Shown in pieces: positions 62,919 through 64,000 of a stretch of 64,000 nucleotides of DNA. Position numbers and translations under genes: made by a program. The stretch is taken from positions 1 through 64,000 of the forward strand of contig JAJDEB010000016.1 in the NCBI GenBank assembly GCA_029260015.1, in the 5' to 3' direction. How positions within the stretch are numbered: position 1 is the first letter of the stretch; every line of letters begins with the position of its first letter. The stretch comes from Phycisphaerae bacterium (GTDB lineage Bacteria > Planctomycetota > Phycisphaerae > UBA1845). The notes under the pieces are model-generated. The model did not search any database and was not told the origin of the DNA. It worked only from the letters and a program-made list of their open reading frames with translations.

Positions 62919-64000
62919 TCAATCGTTTGTACTCCTGACTGAAATCGCGGATTGCCAACCCCAAAGTTGAGGCATGTGCAACATTGGCTCGGATGAACTC
63001 TCCAAGCTTGTGGGCGCGATCAGTAGCGGCGCGACATCGTACACACGTGTCCATATCGCAAAATCGTGCAGATCGATGTCAAAGTCGCCATCCATATCGA
63101 GGCACTCGCACACGAAGCCCACCGCCCAGCGATCTCCGACGAGTCGTGACCATTCTGCGTAGTCAGCAAGATCAACATCGCCGTCGGCGTCCCTGTCAGA
63201 CGCCTCACAGCCTTGGTCAAAATCTGCCTCCGGTCCGCCCACACACGGTTCCATCAAGGCGAAATCGTCAGCTCCGACATACCTCGAATCATTCAAATCA
63301 CCATCGAGCGAAATTCGTGGACCTCCAAAGCATGCCGATAGATAAAACAAGTCGCCAGCATCGATTGCATTATCGTGATTGCAGTCGCCGAGTTCTGTTC
63401 CCTGATACTCGAAGATTCCGATGTCAACCGCCGCCCCTCCAATGCCGTCGCCATCGCGTATCCGTGCGTGACCAAAATAATCCCAGGGTAATGTCTCACC
63501 CGTATCAAAGTTGCCGTCCACATCCAGCGTATCGCTTGGAATCAGACCATTGCTTCCGTTGTCAATCGCCGGTGAACCCAACGATAAGCGCAAGTCCTCA
63601 TCACCACTGACTGCGATTCCGTCGATGCCGAGGGGATCTCGAAACAGCGGATTCAATCCGCTGTTGCCGCGCCCACCAAATCCACCTGTCCATCCTTCTA
63701 CTATCGAATACAACACTTCCGGCCCTGTTTTCGTAGTGTACATTTGCGCGGACTCGGTTGACAGAGATTCCCCGGCTGAGTTTGACCACAAGATACTGTT
63801 GTGAAACCGCATCGCCTGAGTTGATTCGTCATAGATGCCGCCGCCCAATTCAGCCGCGAGATTGCCGACCACCGTACATTGGGTGGCGGTTAGCTGATGC
63901 GGTGCCCCTAATTCTCCACTATAAATTCCTGCACCGCGAGAAGCCTTATTCCCGGCGATGATTGCCCCGACCAATATCGTGTTGCCGAAGTCAAATATGG
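62919..64000 (-). CDS. Beta-helix (choice-of-anchor Q) and dockerin-like protein, 5' end missing
   Basis: The frame stays open to the window edge, so the start and signal peptide lie beyond 64000; at least 360 C-terminal residues are present. The first part is a right-handed parallel beta-helix ('VGAIIAGNKASRGAGIYSG', 'GGGIYDESTQAMRFHNSILW', 'YSIVEGWTGG'), ending in the 'LGSPAIDNGSN' motif of choice-of-anchor Q proteins. Then come 'GDCNHDNAIDAGDLFYL' and 'DRDADGDVDLADYAEW' and 'DMDGDFDIDLHDFAIW', dockerin or EF-hand-like calcium loops. Extracellular; may bind or cleave polysaccharide, no catalytic residues seen. Base composition is less GC-rich than the genes left of the 16S. Confidence 0.82.
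   Translation of the reverse strand, partial: IFDFGNTILVGAIIAGNKASRGAGIYSGELGAPHQLTATQCTVVGNLAAELGGGIYDESTQAMRFHNSILWSNSAGESLSTESAQMYTTKTGPEVLYSIVEGWTGGFGGRGNSGLNPLFRDPLGIDGIAVSGDEDLRLSLGSPAIDNGSNGLIPSDTLDVDGNFDTGETLPWDYFGHARIRDGDGIGGAAVDIGIFEYQGTELGDCNHDNAIDAGDLFYLSACFGGPRISLDGDLNDSRYVGADDFALMEPCVGGPEADFDQGCEASDRDADGDVDLADYAEWSRLVGDRWAVGFVCECLDMDGDFDIDLHDFAIWTRVYDVAPLLIAPTSLESSSEPMLHMPQLWGWQSAISVRSTND

Overview
The window is a 64 kb piece of a high-GC bacterial chromosome, almost certainly from the phylum Planctomycetota and probably from its Phycisphaerae side. The 16S rRNA gene (59.3-60.8 kb, minus strand) carries an exact 18-base match to the EUB338-II probe site typical of planctomycetes. 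The protein content agrees: a HAF-type ECF sigma factor fused by overlap to a Ser/Thr kinase with TPR repeats, dockerin-like and DCNxNGxPDxCD repeat proteins, PEP-CTERM and IPTL-CTERM-like sorting tails, and an EF-G of the type shared by spirochaetes, planctomycetes and mitochondria.

Layout. 0-15 kb: large secreted mosaic proteins (a YWTD propeller with a dockerin-like end; proteins with Cys/Asp repeat arrays and carbohydrate-binding-like domains; a 1472-residue giant with an unknown partner gene; a divergent 822-residue protein with a sorting tail). 15.4-21.2 kb: small lipoprotein, TonB-dependent receptor, TonB, a GIN-domain lipoprotein and a POT-type transporter. 21.3-29 kb: a likely peptidoglycan-sugar recycling locus, with murQ, sodium-solute symporter and M14 carboxypeptidase on the minus strand, divergent from a two-domain GT2 and an ASKHA sugar kinase on the plus strand. 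29-39 kb: the sigma factor/kinase pair, divergent from two tandem pectinacetylesterase/Notum-like secreted esterases, with two repeat-rich non-coding stretches (29.05-29.8 and 37.9-39.2 kb). 39.2-49.2 kb: a TPR/DUF-type secreted protein in which strand composition flips mid-gene, a PEP-CTERM protein, an MscS channel, a small lipoprotein with a DUF481 outer-membrane protein, fusA, and a GH130 phosphorylase coupled to a PilZ-like gene. 49.6-58.5 kb: PEP carboxykinase, CheX, phosphofructokinase, a DASS/SLC13 carboxylate transporter, a histidine kinase, a response regulator and class II aldolase, all on the plus strand. 58.5-64 kb: two zinc-ribbon membrane proteins, the lone 16S gene with tandem promoters and a boxA, a 48-residue protein and the 3' part of a beta-helix/dockerin protein cut by the window edge.

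How the parts work together. The right half joins gluconeogenesis/glycolysis enzymes (pckA, pfk, fba) and a carboxylate importer to a compact signalling set. Its histidine kinase carries, at its N terminus, a degenerate copy of its own partner response regulator, with the phospho-acceptor Asp replaced by Glu. The left half is dominated by secreted, probably calcium-stabilised, surface or extracellular proteins. The most unusual observations are the pseudo-receiver kinase system, the abrupt strand-composition switch inside the gene at 39.2-41.5 kb, the lone 16S operon, a module shared by two divergent giant secreted proteins, and hairpin repeats in which stems differ but remain paired.
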